A stretch of 64,000 nucleotides of DNA, from contig JACMZG010000008.1 of the NCBI GenBank assembly GCA_018340805.1, forward strand, positions 58,084,205 to 58,148,204, written 5' to 3'. The position numbers were made by a program, and so were the translations under genes. The notes beneath the pieces are model-generated. The model worked only from the letters and a program-made list of their open reading frames with translations, did no database searches and was not told the DNA's origin. Of the stretch, positions 12,650-22,115 are shown in pieces (position 1 is the stretch's first letter; every line of letters starts with the position of its first letter). This DNA comes from Microvelia longipes. Its lineage: Eukaryota; Arthropoda; Insecta; Hemiptera; Veliidae.

Positions 12650-13600
12650 AAAGAGCACAATGTACTTTGAAACTTTTCTTTGCCACTTCGAATTTGCTAC
12701 GCTCATCCTCACTACATTGGACTCGCTTAGCAATTCCTTTGAATATAAAAATCTCCAAAGGTATCGCCGAATATCTTTGGACTCGCTTTACACGTCCTCT
12801 AAATATAAAAATCTCTAAAGATACCACAAAATATCTTTGAACTCGCTTTGCACGTCCTCTGCAGTTAGTACATTCATTTTAACGATCACCTATCTAGGCA
12901 CTGACCTACTGCAAACTATTAAAACGAAACTTAGTGTACTAATTTATTTCATAAAGGTATAGAATTGAACAAAAGTTCAACTCAGTTGGATCATTGGAGT
13001 TTTCACAATTTTTTAAAAAGCGTGTACAAGTCATTCAATAAAAATCAAACTAATACTGATAGTGAAATAACACTTTGCATATATACTGGCCTTACATATA
13101 ACTACATACGTATCGAATTTCGAATCAATAAAAACATTTTCCGAGTTTTGAAATATTTGAGTCATTAGTGGCGTCTTAAAGAAATTATTGTTCGGATAGC
13201 ACAACTAAACTGAATGATTGTTTTTTACAAAGAAATTTTTTTACAATTTTATAAAAACCACCTATCTGGTCTTCAAAACACCTCAAAGAGATAATTCATA
13301 CTGCGTAAGATTCCTCGGTTATTGTCATGAAGATTTAGGTATTCCGGTGTAACCGCGTCAATGTAGATGAAGAATACGACGTTTCGTTTCACCTGTGAGA
13401 GCCATCTTCAGGGATGTAGGACATCACGGAGAGAAACACAATGCTCTACAAACCTGAACTGGTTCAGCTGTATAGAAGACCTAAGAGAACGGACGGAAGA
13501 CCTAAATCTTCAAGATAATTCAGGTGAAATCTAGGTTGCGGATTTCTTTTCAATCACAATACTTCGTCCTATCCACGGTAATAAATTAAAGGAAGTAAAA
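12650..13600 (-). mobile_element. Family A repeat, full length, split by an insertion (minus)
   Basis: Plus-strand order: hairpin body 12660-12860, degraded 5S remnant 12872-12915 ('ACGATCACCTATCTAGGCAC'), middle and CRE-like region to about 13200, head to 13290, a 214-bp insertion (13299-13512), and the head end to about 13600. The body contains three tandem units of about 60 bp (from about 12714), each starting with a degraded GGACTCGCTT..CGTCCTCT hairpin followed by 'AATATAAAAATCTC'. Short frames on either strand are not genes. Confidence 0.75.
13299..13512. mobile_element. Penelope-like short insertion with 10-bp duplication
   Basis: The 214-bp insert is flanked by AGATAATTCA at 13289-13298 and 13513-13522. 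It interrupts a known family A phrase, which fixes both edges. Both ends carry an inverted 'GAAGATTTAGGT' / 'ACCTAAATCTTC'. Its interior reads on the minus strand CCTGAAGATGG, then GGTGAAACGAAACGTCGTA. A hairpin followed by 'GAAACGTCG' is common near termini of Penelope-like elements. A related copy lies at 17935-18150. The class is inferred from motif style only. Confidence 0.55.
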
Positions 13601-14027
13601 ATAATAGAAATCATTTTTTTCTTAAAGTGTTTTTCTTATAAAGTGTTAGTTGAAACTTTTTTAAATAAGTTAGTATCTGATTTGAAAATCCGACCCATTT
13701 ATTTGGTAAAAGCAATTTTAAATTTCAATTTTACTTTAAAAATTCTTTTTTTAGAGTTTCACTTAAAATTATAGTTTCTAAAAACAAAATTTATTTTTAA
13801 GAAACATTTTTGCTTTTAGTGTTATTTTATAGACTGAGAACTAAAGGAAACTTTCTTCTATCATGATGCTGGTATAATCAAATTGTTCCTTGTAACAAAA
13901 GTTTGTTTTTTAATAAGTCTTTTATTAGGGTACAAATTTTTAGTAATTATTTTTTGAGCAACAATTTTGTAAATTATACAGCTCTACGCTTATTGCAACT
14001 TAAAACTATTAAATAATTTGTATGGTA
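13601..14027. other. Spacer, no gene seen
   Basis: Long T and A runs only. Confidence 0.5.
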
Positions 14028-14280
14028 TTTTTACTTTTCCTCAGTTACATCCTAGGTATATTTAATAAAAGTATTGAAAATCCGAAACCGTGGTATCACC
14101 TGAATTATCCGTTTTGTTAAATCACATATAGGATGGTACCTGAATGAGTGAGCGCTGGGAACGATTCGGTGGTCATGTTATAATTAACGGTGTGTCCAAA
14201 ATATTTTAAATAAATATATTTAATAAGTTATATATTTAAATATAAAATAAATTTTAAATTATGATATTTTAATAAAATAT

Positions 14281-14373
<93 letters not shown>

Positions 14374-14815
14374 TCAAAACAATATATATAAAGTCAATAC
14401 GACTTCTCTAAGTTACTAAATAATTCTGGAGATATAAATAATAAAAAACGCACTAATATATAAATAATAAACACGATTTTTATCGTGTTTTAAAAATTAA
14501 AAAACTATCTAATTGAGTTGAAATTTGGTACACGTATATTCCTTTATGTAATTAACAAGTACACTAAGTTACGTTTTAATGCGGCAAGTATATCTCAGGT
14601 TTTTATAGGATCATAAAAGTTAAGCATAGGTGACCGCTTGGAATGATACAAATAAATTTACCGTCTAAGGACGACGGAAGTAAGTTGAAAGGCGTTCTGC
14701 AGCACATTTAGTCAATTGTATATTTGGAGGACGAGTCAAGGGGGTCCGGAGTAGGGAGAATGAGCGGAGCGAATGTGGTGAGGAAAAGTTCCGAGATACC
14801 TCGTACCCGTTTTTT
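14028..14815 (+). mobile_element. Family A repeat, interrupted by (TA)n (plus)
   Basis: The head is at 14028-14125 ('CTTTTCCTCAGTTACATCC', 'ATCACCTGAATTATCCGTTT'). Unrelated AT-rich sequence follows with a TA tract (14280-14371). The element resumes at about 14500 ('TTGAGTTGAAATTTGGTAC'), the 5S module (14566-14645, with 'GATCATAAAAGTTAAGCA' joined directly to 'GGTGACCGCTTGGAAT', so the intermediate element is deleted), degraded hairpin units (14660-14775), 'TTCCGAGATACCTCGTACCC' and a T7 run at about 14809. It is one of the best examples of the 3' half. Confidence 0.8.
14280..14371. repeat. (TA)n tract
   Basis: Nearly pure TA with one ATTATATTAT interruption. Confidence 0.95.
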
Positions 14816-15224
14816 TAATTATTTTATTTAAATTAAGAGCAACTTTAAGGTTAAAATCCGTGGTGTATAAAGTAAGCCCTTAGAATACAGGTATTAGGAA
14901 AGTCCTTAGCATGGATTAGACATGCCCTTGGTATGTAACAGGTAGTCCTGTAGTTAAGGGATTACCTGTTAACAGTAAGGTAACTAGCCAAGGGTTAAAC
15001 CAAGTTAGCCAAAGTTAACATTGTAAATAAATTTTATATATCTATGGAACATGTTAATTTTAGGCTAAAAGTCTTATAAATAGCTTGAGATAGAAAATAA
15101 TAAAAAAAGGTGGTTGTGCGTTATTAGATTTATTTCTTTAACCAACCTTACACATACACCTTTTTTAACATCCATACACATACCCCTAACCAAATCTGAA
15201 TTTTCTTTTTATATATATATTTTT
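14816..15224. other. Spacer with short degenerate repeats
   Basis: 'ACAGGTAGTCC' and 'TTACCTGTTAACAG' form a weak inverted repeat near 14938-14980. No gene is seen. Confidence 0.4.
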
Positions 15225-15520
15225 TTAACTTTTCCTCACCTATTACCGTAGGTATAAGGAAAAGTATTTTTTGTTCACCCAAAAAATCCGAAACGGAGGT
15301 TCCATCAATTAAACCGTTTCAGGCATTTTTATGACGTTCCAAGAGGTTTTTATTATTTTGTCTGTGCGTTTGAGATGGTGTGTGTGTGTGTGTATGTGTC
15401 ACGCATAACTCCCGCTGTTTTTACGCTAGAGAGTTAAAACTTGGTAAAAAAGAAAGGACTAGTTATACTGCCCGAAAGAGAATATGTTTTAGAATACGAG
15501 TCATCAAAAAATTACAAAAG
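15225..15520 (+). mobile_element. Family A repeat, head only, diverged subtype (plus)
   Basis: Contains 'CCGTAGGTATAAGGAAAAGT', 'AATCCGAAACGGAGG', 'CCGTTTCAGGCATTTTTATG', a TG block and 'TTTACGCTAGAGAGTTAAAA'. The spacer phrase 'TTTTATGACGTTCC' is shared with 55940-55960, which suggests a subfamily. The 63-codon frame starting in the TG block is not a gene. Confidence 0.65.
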
Positions 15521-15639
15521 TTGTTAAAAATCAAAAATTTAACTGATCAAGCTGACATTTATCACAAATAATCTAGGTAGTTAATCGATTAATACATTTT
15601 AATATTGCTCGCAATTCTGAAAATATCACTATAACTCGT

Positions 15640-15880
15640 CATAATTTTAACGGCATGATATAGTTATTTACACGGCAAGGGGGAGAAGAAAGTTTTCACA
15701 TAAGGCGAAGCCGCAGGTGAAATCTTCATTATCGCCCAAGGCCGTAAGGCCGAGGGAGGTAAACAAGTTAGCTCCCGAGGCTTTGCCGAGGGAGATAACT
15801 AAAATTTACTCCCGAGGCTTAGCCAAGGAAAAACAATACGAGAGCTGAACTTCTTCGATCTCCTTCATGTATTAAATTTT
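15640..15880 (+). repeat. Family C: cluster of four GC hairpins
   Basis: Hairpin 1 (15694-15722) has outer TTTCAC/GTGAAA and inner GGC-GAA-GCC. Hairpin 2 (about 15733-15757) has GGCC-GTAA-GGCC inside CCC/GGG. Hairpin 3 (15772-15794) has CTCCC/GGGAG, tandem GA/GA, GGC-TTT-GCC. Hairpin 4 (15809-15829) has the same plan with TTA loop and decayed outer stem. They stand out as GC-rich islands in AT-rich DNA. The layout (stem, GA/GA, stem, triloop) is the same as in the family A/D hairpins although the stem sequences differ. Confidence 0.75.
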
Positions 15881-16129
15881 ACCTACGACTTAGATAATAA
15901 GTGAAATGTATTTCTTTTTAACTTTTAAAATTTGTTGATGATAATGGGAATGAGAAGTTACAATTTGAAGGGTCGTTCATAACAATTGTAGTTGGGGTTT
16001 CATTGAAAAAAGTTTGTTTACATCTGTCAAAATCATGAAGTTTTAGTACCTAAAATTTAAACTATCATATCATGTGACATTTTAATAAAATAGAGTTAAC
16101 ATTCTCACAAAGAAGTATGTAAATAAGGA
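15881..16129. other. Spacer, no gene seen
   Basis: No gene or repeat recognised. Confidence 0.4.
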
Positions 16130-16710
16130 GACTAATAAAGCTCTTGGCTGCCAAGTAATATCACAGGTCTTTATGCATTCGTGAACATATTATAAAAGTG
16201 TTTCCCGTATTATTTGATTGAATGCCTAGCTACCGTATTATTTTTCTTAGCTTTACCTAATCTAAAACTATAACACCCTATATATTTGATTACCTAAGAA
16301 TTCTGAGTTCAAGGGTAACTAAACTGAAGTAAGCTTAACCTTAAGCTTTGGGTAATCATGACATTCTAAGGACGAAGTAATCATGATATTTATTGTCAGT
16401 ACTTGGAAAGTACTGACATTCTAAGGACGAGCGAAGCGATTTTTAAGTCATAACACATTAGCTTTTGGGAAACCACTTTATGCTGAATCTACTGCTTAGC
16501 AAGATCGAAGTATTACTAACTTGGGCTATGGATAAATACGACATTCTGAAGAAGAGCTAAACGAGTCCGAAGTCATAATACCCTAGACTTTGAATAACCA
16601 TTTATTCGGTTGACCAAAGTAATACCACCTTAAGCTTTGAATAATCATGATATTTTGAGTATAGCGAAGCGAATCTGAATTTTGAGGGAAATACTGAGGT
16701 ACCTTGGAAC
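16130..16710 (+). mobile_element. Family D repeat (plus)
   Basis: Starts near 'TATTATAAAAGTGTTTCCCG' (16190), then has repeated units of the form 'TTGGGTAATCATGACATTCT' followed by a GGACGAGCGAAGCGA-type hairpin (16425, decayed copies at 16546 and 16660) and 'AGTCATAACAC'. It closes with 'GAGGGAAATACTGAGGTACC', close to the family A 3' end. The opening phrase resembles the A-box side of the family A 5S module, so D may be a 5S-less derivative of A. 'AGTACTTGGAAAGTACT' is a small extra palindrome at 16399. Confidence 0.6.
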
Positions 16711-17139
16711 TGATTTGTTTAAATTATACATGTATGGCAACAGTGTGGCTAGCTGTAGGTAACTTGTTTCGTAAACTTACCTTTAAATAATAATACTCAA
16801 GAGCTTTTTTTAGAAAAATTAAGTGAAATCGATTTAGGTGACATGATGATAAGGAATGAGCTCGTGACCCGGCCAACCTATTAATTAATGTCAGTGGTCT
16901 CTAACGACATTTATAATTAATACTTACCTAATAGACTTTGCCAAGCTAAGTCAAAACTTTTAATAATTTATTTCCTAACTAGACAAAAGGTAGGGTAAAA
17001 AATATTTTTTTTTATAAGATCGGAGTTAAATAAATTTATTATTACGTCATAAGTTATTGTCCTTAAAATAATTATATCTTGTAAATTTTACATCAACAAT
17101 ATGTTCTAATCTATCCCTTTGTTAAATCTGTCTTTTTAT
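16711..17139. other. Spacer, no gene seen
   Basis: Nothing recognisable. Confidence 0.45.
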
Positions 17140-17432
17140 ACTTTTCCTCATTTTTAACCGAAGGTATATAGAAAAGGTATTGTTTTTTAAATAAATTCGG
17201 AACCGTGGGTCCACCTAAATTATTCGTTTTAGGTGTTTTTAAGACCTCCTAAGAAGTATTCAAAAAGTTTTCTGGGTATATGAGTGAATGTATGTGTGTG
17301 TGTGTTGTCAAAGCTCCCAGTGTATTAGACATTTTTGTATGACGCCACTAACTGGTAATAATAATAAATTTCAAAAACTCATAAACTGCGGAAAAATATT
17401 TCAATTGATTTGAAATTTGGCTCGCTTGCTGA

Positions 17433-17435
17433 TTA

Positions 17436-17501
<66 letters not shown>
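17433..17501. repeat. (TA)n tract
   Basis: TA dinucleotides immediately outside the large hairpin. Confidence 0.95.
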
Positions 17502-17503
<2 letters not shown>

Positions 17504-17507
17504 TTCA

Positions 17508-17794
17508 TTTATTTATTTCGTGAAGATATAAACTTGAACCAAATTTTAACCATTTAGAGATATTTAACAATTTTTGAAAACTTTTATTCAAGTCACTCGA
17601 TAAAAATTTAACTAATCCTGATAATGTGATGAAAAATAACGTAATTAACGTAAAAAAATACGTTATTTGTCATCACATTATCAGGATTAGTTCAATTTTT
17701 TTCGAATGACTTGAATAAAGTTTTCAAAAATTGTTAAATATCTCTAAATGGTTAAAATTTGGTTCAAGTTTATATCTTCACGTAATAAATAAGT
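17508..17794. repeat. Near-perfect 136-bp inverted repeat
   Basis: The arms 17508-17643 and 17659-17794 are reverse complements with only a few mismatches and a 15-base spacer. The apex is AATAACGTA / TACGTTATT. Both arms are family A middle sequence ('CCTGATAATGTGATGA', 'CTAATCCTGATAATG'). High identity points to a recent duplication or inversion. Confidence 0.9.
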
Positions 17795-17934
17795 ATACTA
17801 ATATACGCTGCAGTACGCCTAGTATATTTGCGGTGTTTGTTGGAACATAATAGTTAAGCTTCATTGAATAGTATAACGATTAACCAATAAAGCAACTAAG
17901 TAACTATTAACTAATTATAGTATGAAGATTTAGG

Positions 17935-18150
17935 TCTCCCGACAGTGACCGCGTCATTGTAGATGAAAAATACGACGTTCGTTTTCACTGTGGGAGGAAT
18001 CTTTAGGGATGCAGAACATCATGGATGAAAAACACAAAACTCTACAAAACTGAAGCGAAACTCGGATTCGTCATCTACATCTACGTGGTCACTACCGGAA
18101 GACACATCTACTTGACAATAATCACGGAATCCTACGCAGTTTATTACATA
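17935..18150. mobile_element. Second copy of the 13299 Penelope-like insertion
   Basis: 'GAAGATTTAGGTCTCCCGAC', 'GACCGCGTCATTGTAGATGA' and 'ACGACGTTCGTTTTCACTG' match the 13299 copy. The right part ('CTTGACAATAATCACGGAAT', 'CCTACGCAGT') is the reverse complement of the left end of that copy. The ends are therefore inverted relative to each other, and this copy retains more of the inner arm. No clear duplication is seen at its flanks. Confidence 0.55.
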
Positions 18151-18594
18151 TAGTAGTGTATAGTAATATAGCATAACTATTAAATTATTTCATAGCGTTT
18201 ATGAAAGGATACTAATGATATCCTATGACAAATAGAATGCTTATTTCCAAGCACATAAGAGAGGGTAGTTATTAGGAAGTGAAACCTTGTACTAACCACA
18301 GTTACTATAGAGACTGCATTAGATCTTCTTTATACACACATTTCAGCATTATAAGTTAGATGTCGTTTCAAATCACTAAAAACTTATTAAAAATGAAAGT
18401 AGAGTAGACACAGAATCAGTCTCGCTTGACACGAAGTAATCTAAAGCAATTCTTACATAATACACATCCTGGAAAGAGAGTCGAACTTACTACCAAAAAT
18501 ATTTTAATAGTATAAAAATCTAAATGATAATATTTTCATCAAGCAGGATAAACATAGTATCGCATAGTAACAAGTATTACATTAAGTTAAGGCC
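18151..18594. other. Spacer, no gene seen
   Basis: Nothing recognisable. Confidence 0.45.
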
Positions 18595-18700
18595 TGTTCA
18601 GCTCAGCCCTTGGGGCCATCATGAACAGGGTAATCTCTTATGCTCATAATGTTCGCTATGTAAATTAATTTATAAATAAAGACAATTTAAAAAAAACATG
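18595..18700 (+). pseudogene. 3' end of a retroposon ORF with A tail
   Basis: Beginning at about 18593 one frame reads GLFSSALGAIMNRVISYAHN, then VRYVN and a stop. It is followed within 20 bases by an AATAAA signal and an A8 run at 18688. A short C-terminal peptide, stop, polyadenylation signal and A tail is the expected shape of a 5'-truncated retroposed gene or LINE end. I do not recognise the protein family. Confidence 0.4.
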
Positions 18701-18928
18701 GGAATAATCTGCTCGCATTTATTTAATTTACTTTAGCATTCACGGTGTATTTAGGCGTATACTTCCTCGATATAAAATTTTCATTTATATTAGGTATTCA
18801 TTTGTTATATTGACCTTGGATCATCAAGTACATTATCTTATCTTAATTTTACTTTATAATGTTGACAAATTGACCTTGTACCGTATAGCAATATTTTTTT
18901 CGAAAAATAAAAATGTATTTTATTCTCT

Positions 18929-19057
18929 AAATTACGGCCACAATTTTTATCATCACCAATCAAATTACGGCCACAATTTTTATCATCACCAATCAAATTA
19001 CGGCCACAATTTTTATCTTCACCAATAAAATTACGGCCACAATTTTCATCACCACTT
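18929..19057. repeat. Minisatellite, 33-bp unit, about four copies
   Basis: The unit 'AAATTACGGCCACAATTTTT' plus 'ATCATCACCAATC' repeats with almost no change, and the last copy is shortened. The 33-bp period is a multiple of three, so one frame shows a perfect NYGHNFYHHQS repeat, but nothing else suggests a protein. Confidence 0.9.
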
Positions 19058-19217
19058 GTGGTGCCGTATTGTCTATTTTATATTGACTACCATATTGATA
19101 CCTACAAAAACTATAAAGCAACTGGTAACATTAGATATTTTATATGAGGAGAACAAAATAAGGTTTATAGCATGATATCAAAAATCTAAAGACGCTATAC
19201 TCATTAGTATAACTTCC

Positions 19218-19321
19218 TAAGCATGAGAATTTTATTCTCATGCTTATATTGCAATAAGTCATATATAAATGCAATAAGTCATTGAGACTTAAAATTTTAT
19301 TTTAAGTCTCAATGACTTATT
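19218..19321. repeat. Two perfect hairpins sharing the same loop
   Basis: Hairpin 1 (19218-19246) has 12-bp arms TAAGCATGAGAA/TTCTCATGCTTA. Hairpin 2 (19273-19321) has perfect 22-bp arms beginning AATAAGTCATTGAG. Both loops are TTTTA. The phrase GCAATAAGTCAT occurs just before and at the start of hairpin 2. No gene is associated. Confidence 0.85.
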
Positions 19322-20130
19322 GTGACGGAGCACTGAATTTGAGGAATTCGTAAAAAGGTATGGGTAGCAGCAGGTAGCTATCCATTAACCATGTATAATG
19401 GATCTTCAAATTCCATATCCAATAGTCTCGCGGTATAGAAGATCGCGAGACACAAAACACTTCAGAACAGGGTCCTTCTTAAGCACAAGTTCCATATACC
19501 TACCAGGGATGAAAAGCGCTATCCAACACAGGTTGTTTATCAAAAAGCGATCTTTTTATTTTGTACTTAACAGTTTTCAAAAAAAAAAAAAAAAAAATAG
19601 ATGCCATATAGAGAACTCTTATAATTGATTGTTATCAATGTGACCTAATTATTTTTGGCACATGCGATATGGTAATGGAATATATTCCTGAAATCAGGTT
19701 TATGAGTAAAACGTTTGTCAGAACTATGTAAACTCAACCCAAAAACATAGCTTTCCTCCACTAAATTTCTATCTCTGTTTAACATAAGCCTAAGAAATAT
19801 TTTTTTATTATTTTAAGACACAAAACACTACTCAGAACGAATACTCAAATGAATCAAAGCCTTAGTTAACTAATAGTCTTATAGGATATTTTTGGGGGTA
19901 TATATAATGTATACATTTATAGTTATTTTATACTTTAAATTTTAAATTTTACTTTGGTAGGAAAAATAATCACAATCAAAATCTCATAAGCCTAGCCAGG
20001 ATATAGATCTGAATTGACTACAGGAATAAGCTTGTGGAGCAAGAATAAATTCCATCAACAAAGCTCAGTGACTGTGCGCTTAATTTAATGAATCCATTTT
20101 CAAGTAGTTTTTAATTTTATTTTAGCGAGT
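19322..20130. other. Spacer; unrecognised open frame 19398-19628
   Basis: A 76-codon frame begins MDLQIPYPIVSRYRRSRDTK and ends in a poly-lysine run made by a 19-base A tract. It holds a hairpin 'TCTCGCGGT..GATCGCGAGA' (19426-19450). No family is recognised. The A tract suggests a retroposed fragment rather than a gene. Confidence 0.3.
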
Positions 20131-20170
20131 TTTAATTTTTTCCAAGTTCCACCAGAAATTTTGTAGATTT

Positions 20171-20172
20171 AC
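20171..20172 (-). other. Splice donor of transporter intron
   Basis: On the minus strand ACTGCAG|GTAAATCTAC fits the donor consensus. The ORF would otherwise continue only 13 codons to a stop, and hydropathy and base composition change exactly here. Confidence 0.8.
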
Positions 20173-20419
20173 CTGCAGTTACAAGACTAGCCGTTGAGAA
20201 GTGGGTTGCGGCAACCGGCATAAGTAAACCGGCACCGGCAAGTTGAAGACCGTGCGCAAGAATATTGCAAGCTAGCGAAGCAAGCATCACTAGCCAGCCC
20301 CATCCACCCTCCGGATAATAATGCTGTTTTATTGTTGGGGCCACATTTTGTGGTGCCCAATCCGGAGGCGGTATATTGGCCGGGCCGAGGCTCGAAGCCA
20401 GGCCCGAATCCAACTCCAT
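20173..20419 (-). CDS. First coding exon of an SLC16-type monocarboxylate transporter
   Basis: This exon encodes 82 residues plus one base of a split codon. Residues 1-34 are a hydrophilic, proline-rich cytosolic N-terminus (MELDSGLASSLG, IPPPDWAPQ). Residues 35-42 read YPEGGWGW, the [D/E]GGWGW signature that opens transmembrane segment 1 in SLC16/MCT proteins of the major facilitator superfamily. The following hydrophobic stretch (LVMLASLACNILAHGLQLAG) is helix 1. The exon ends at CAG|GTAAAT (donor GT at 20172-20171), giving a phase-1 intron. The ATG is the first one in this frame after a TGA 15 bases upstream, with no AG acceptor between, so it is a credible start. Family members move lactate, pyruvate or other small acids with protons across the plasma membrane; the substrate here is unknown. 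The remaining about ten helices must lie in exons below 20173 or outside the window, and none were recognised. Confidence 0.85.
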
Positions 20420-20630
20420 CCATGCGGAGCCGAGTCACAGCGAGCACTAAAGCAAGACTAACCTCCCTCCCGCTGTACACAGAGAAGCCTGGGGGCTGTC
20501 CCACCTCCTCCCTGCCTTTGCACGGTGAGCACCAACCCCTTGTCATTAATATCATCCCTTCTTATAGAGAACAGGCCGAGGATAGTTGCGAGGCCTCTTC
20601 TTCGCTATTAAACCTGTTGAACACCTGCTA
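20420..20630 (-). other. 5' UTR portion of transporter exon
   Basis: The GC-richer island continues about 210 bases upstream of the ATG. It ends at a plausible acceptor, 'TTAATCTTTATCAG' then 'TAGCAGG' (AG at 20632-20631), beyond which the DNA returns to AT-rich. This suggests a separate non-coding first exon farther upstream. A second frame open from 20555 to 20187 (122 codons, starting MILMTRGWCSPC) runs through the UTR and overlaps the transporter exon in another frame. It is probably a composition effect, but its ATG lies upstream of the transporter ATG. Confidence 0.55.
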
Positions 20631-20829
20631 CTGATAAAGATTAATGGTTGGTGACGCTATCTCCACGTATAGGAAACTGTAACACTCAATACTTTGACCT
20701 TTTTCACTTCATGGATGATCCCTTCGTTTAATATATAATTCAATAAATCTCATCCCATTGTTTAACTCATATATGACCTTGTTTAATAATTATTTTCTAT
20801 AAGTTGTGACAACGTTGTAGTAAAAAATC

Positions 20830-20833
<4 letters not shown>

Positions 20834-20916
<83 letters not shown>

Positions 20917-20928
20917 TATATATATATA
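20834..20928. repeat. (TA)n tract
   Basis: TA dinucleotides with two phase slips, just upstream of the transporter exon. Confidence 0.95.
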
Positions 20929-22035
20929 CATACAGGATTTGTTTGGGCTGGGTAGATATGTTTCTGATTTTTATTGCTAGTCGCATAATATTTTAAATAA
21001 ATAAAAACTGGCTTAAAAGAAGCTATAATTAATTCAACTATGACTCAACATTCCACACGTTTTACCACTTATTACTTTATGGGATAACTAAGCGCACATC
21101 GGTATTTACCCTATCTATTATGAGATAATTGATACCAGAATTGGCCTTCAACAACCTCGTTCACTTATTTTGTTTTACCCACAAAGTCAAAATAAAATTC
21201 ACGCTAGTCTCCTAAACTTTTCAACTGGTAGTGAAAGTTTTTATATATCATGGTAAGGACAATTTAGTCCTGTAAAATGCTTTAAGTAACATTATCTCAA
21301 AGCGGTAAGGAAAAGCTGATGGAAAACCTTTAATTAATCCCCCTTTGTGTAAGGTTTTTTAAATATGAATTGTTGACTTTATGAATTAAAAACGTACAGT
21401 AGGAAGTTTTCGTGCTTAAATTTCTTAGCAATATCTCATCATAAACAAAGAAATTTTAGACTCGTCCGCATTTTATGATCAAATTCTGATCTGTACAGAG
21501 TGGATGTCATTAGGAAAAAATGACAAATTTATTTGAAAGAAATACAAATAGTAGAGTAAAAACAAATAAATAACATTTTATCTGTTATTATCTTTTAAAT
21601 TGAATATTTTATCATCTACACTTTATTATCTTGTAATGTATGTTATACATTTTTGTAATATTACAAGTACAAATGACCTTACGCTTCACTTTCAACAGAA
21701 CCATATTTGACAAATAGGTGTTACAATCAATGCTAAAATTCCTCGAAGCTCTTCTGCTGCATACTATCTAAGTCATTAATCAGTGTCATGCCTAATAACT
21801 CATGCCATACGAGCTTCGTTTCAATCATTGAGTGGTAAATAAAATATTTTTAAAAAGTCTTTATTAAGTTTACACATTTTTATTTTGTACGAACTCCAAC
21901 ACATCTCTCTGCATTATAGACATTAATAAGTGATATTTTCTTAGAAAAATTCCAACAATATTTTCGCTAATAAGTCTAACTTACTGAATAGGGTAGAGTT
22001 TAGATAGGTGGGGATTGGATGATTATAGAACTCTC
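20929..22035. other. AT-rich spacer, no gene seen
   Basis: Nothing recognisable. If the transporter has a non-coding first exon it may lie here or farther up, but no signal picks it out. Confidence 0.45.
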
Positions 22036-22115
22036 TCTGTCTTATTTATTTATTTATTTTTAAATTTACACAAGCGGCCAAGGCCGATTAAAGCTCCACA
22101 TAATTGTATTATTAA
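22036..22115 (-). mobile_element. Non-LTR retroposon 3' tail (minus)
   Basis: On the minus strand a small hairpin CGGCCTTGGCCG is followed by 'CTTGTGTAAATTTAAAAAT' and a (TAAA)-type tail (TTTATTTATTTATTT on plus). A short GC hairpin and a simple-repeat tail are typical of LINE 3' ends. The 120-codon plus-strand frame that follows (22249-22611, MLANCQFCKRYMNKTHLG) matches nothing I know. Confidence 0.45.

Larger units (their letters stand above)
17140..17920 (+). mobile_element. Family A repeat carrying a large inverted duplication (plus)
   Basis: The head is normal ('CCGAAGGTATATAGAAAAGG' 17158, 'TTTTTAAGACCTCCTAAG' 17235, TG block 17293-17305). After 'TTTGAAATTTGGCTCGCTTG' comes a TA tract (17433-17501), then an inverted copy of the middle section (17508-17643) joined to the normal-orientation middle section (17659-17794). 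The element then continues to a strongly decayed 5S module (about 17803-17880, 'GTTGGAACATAATAGTTAAG'). Confidence 0.75.

Noticed and set aside
18810..19028. Frame with NYGHNFYHHQS peptide repeats
   Set aside because: Generated by a 33-bp minisatellite. There is no signal peptide or splice context, and the upstream part is AT-driven sequence.
20187..20555. 122-codon frame as the main gene product
   Set aside because: It overlaps the transporter exon in another frame, shows no domain, and its cysteine- and arginine-rich make-up is what the GC-richer shadow frame would give.
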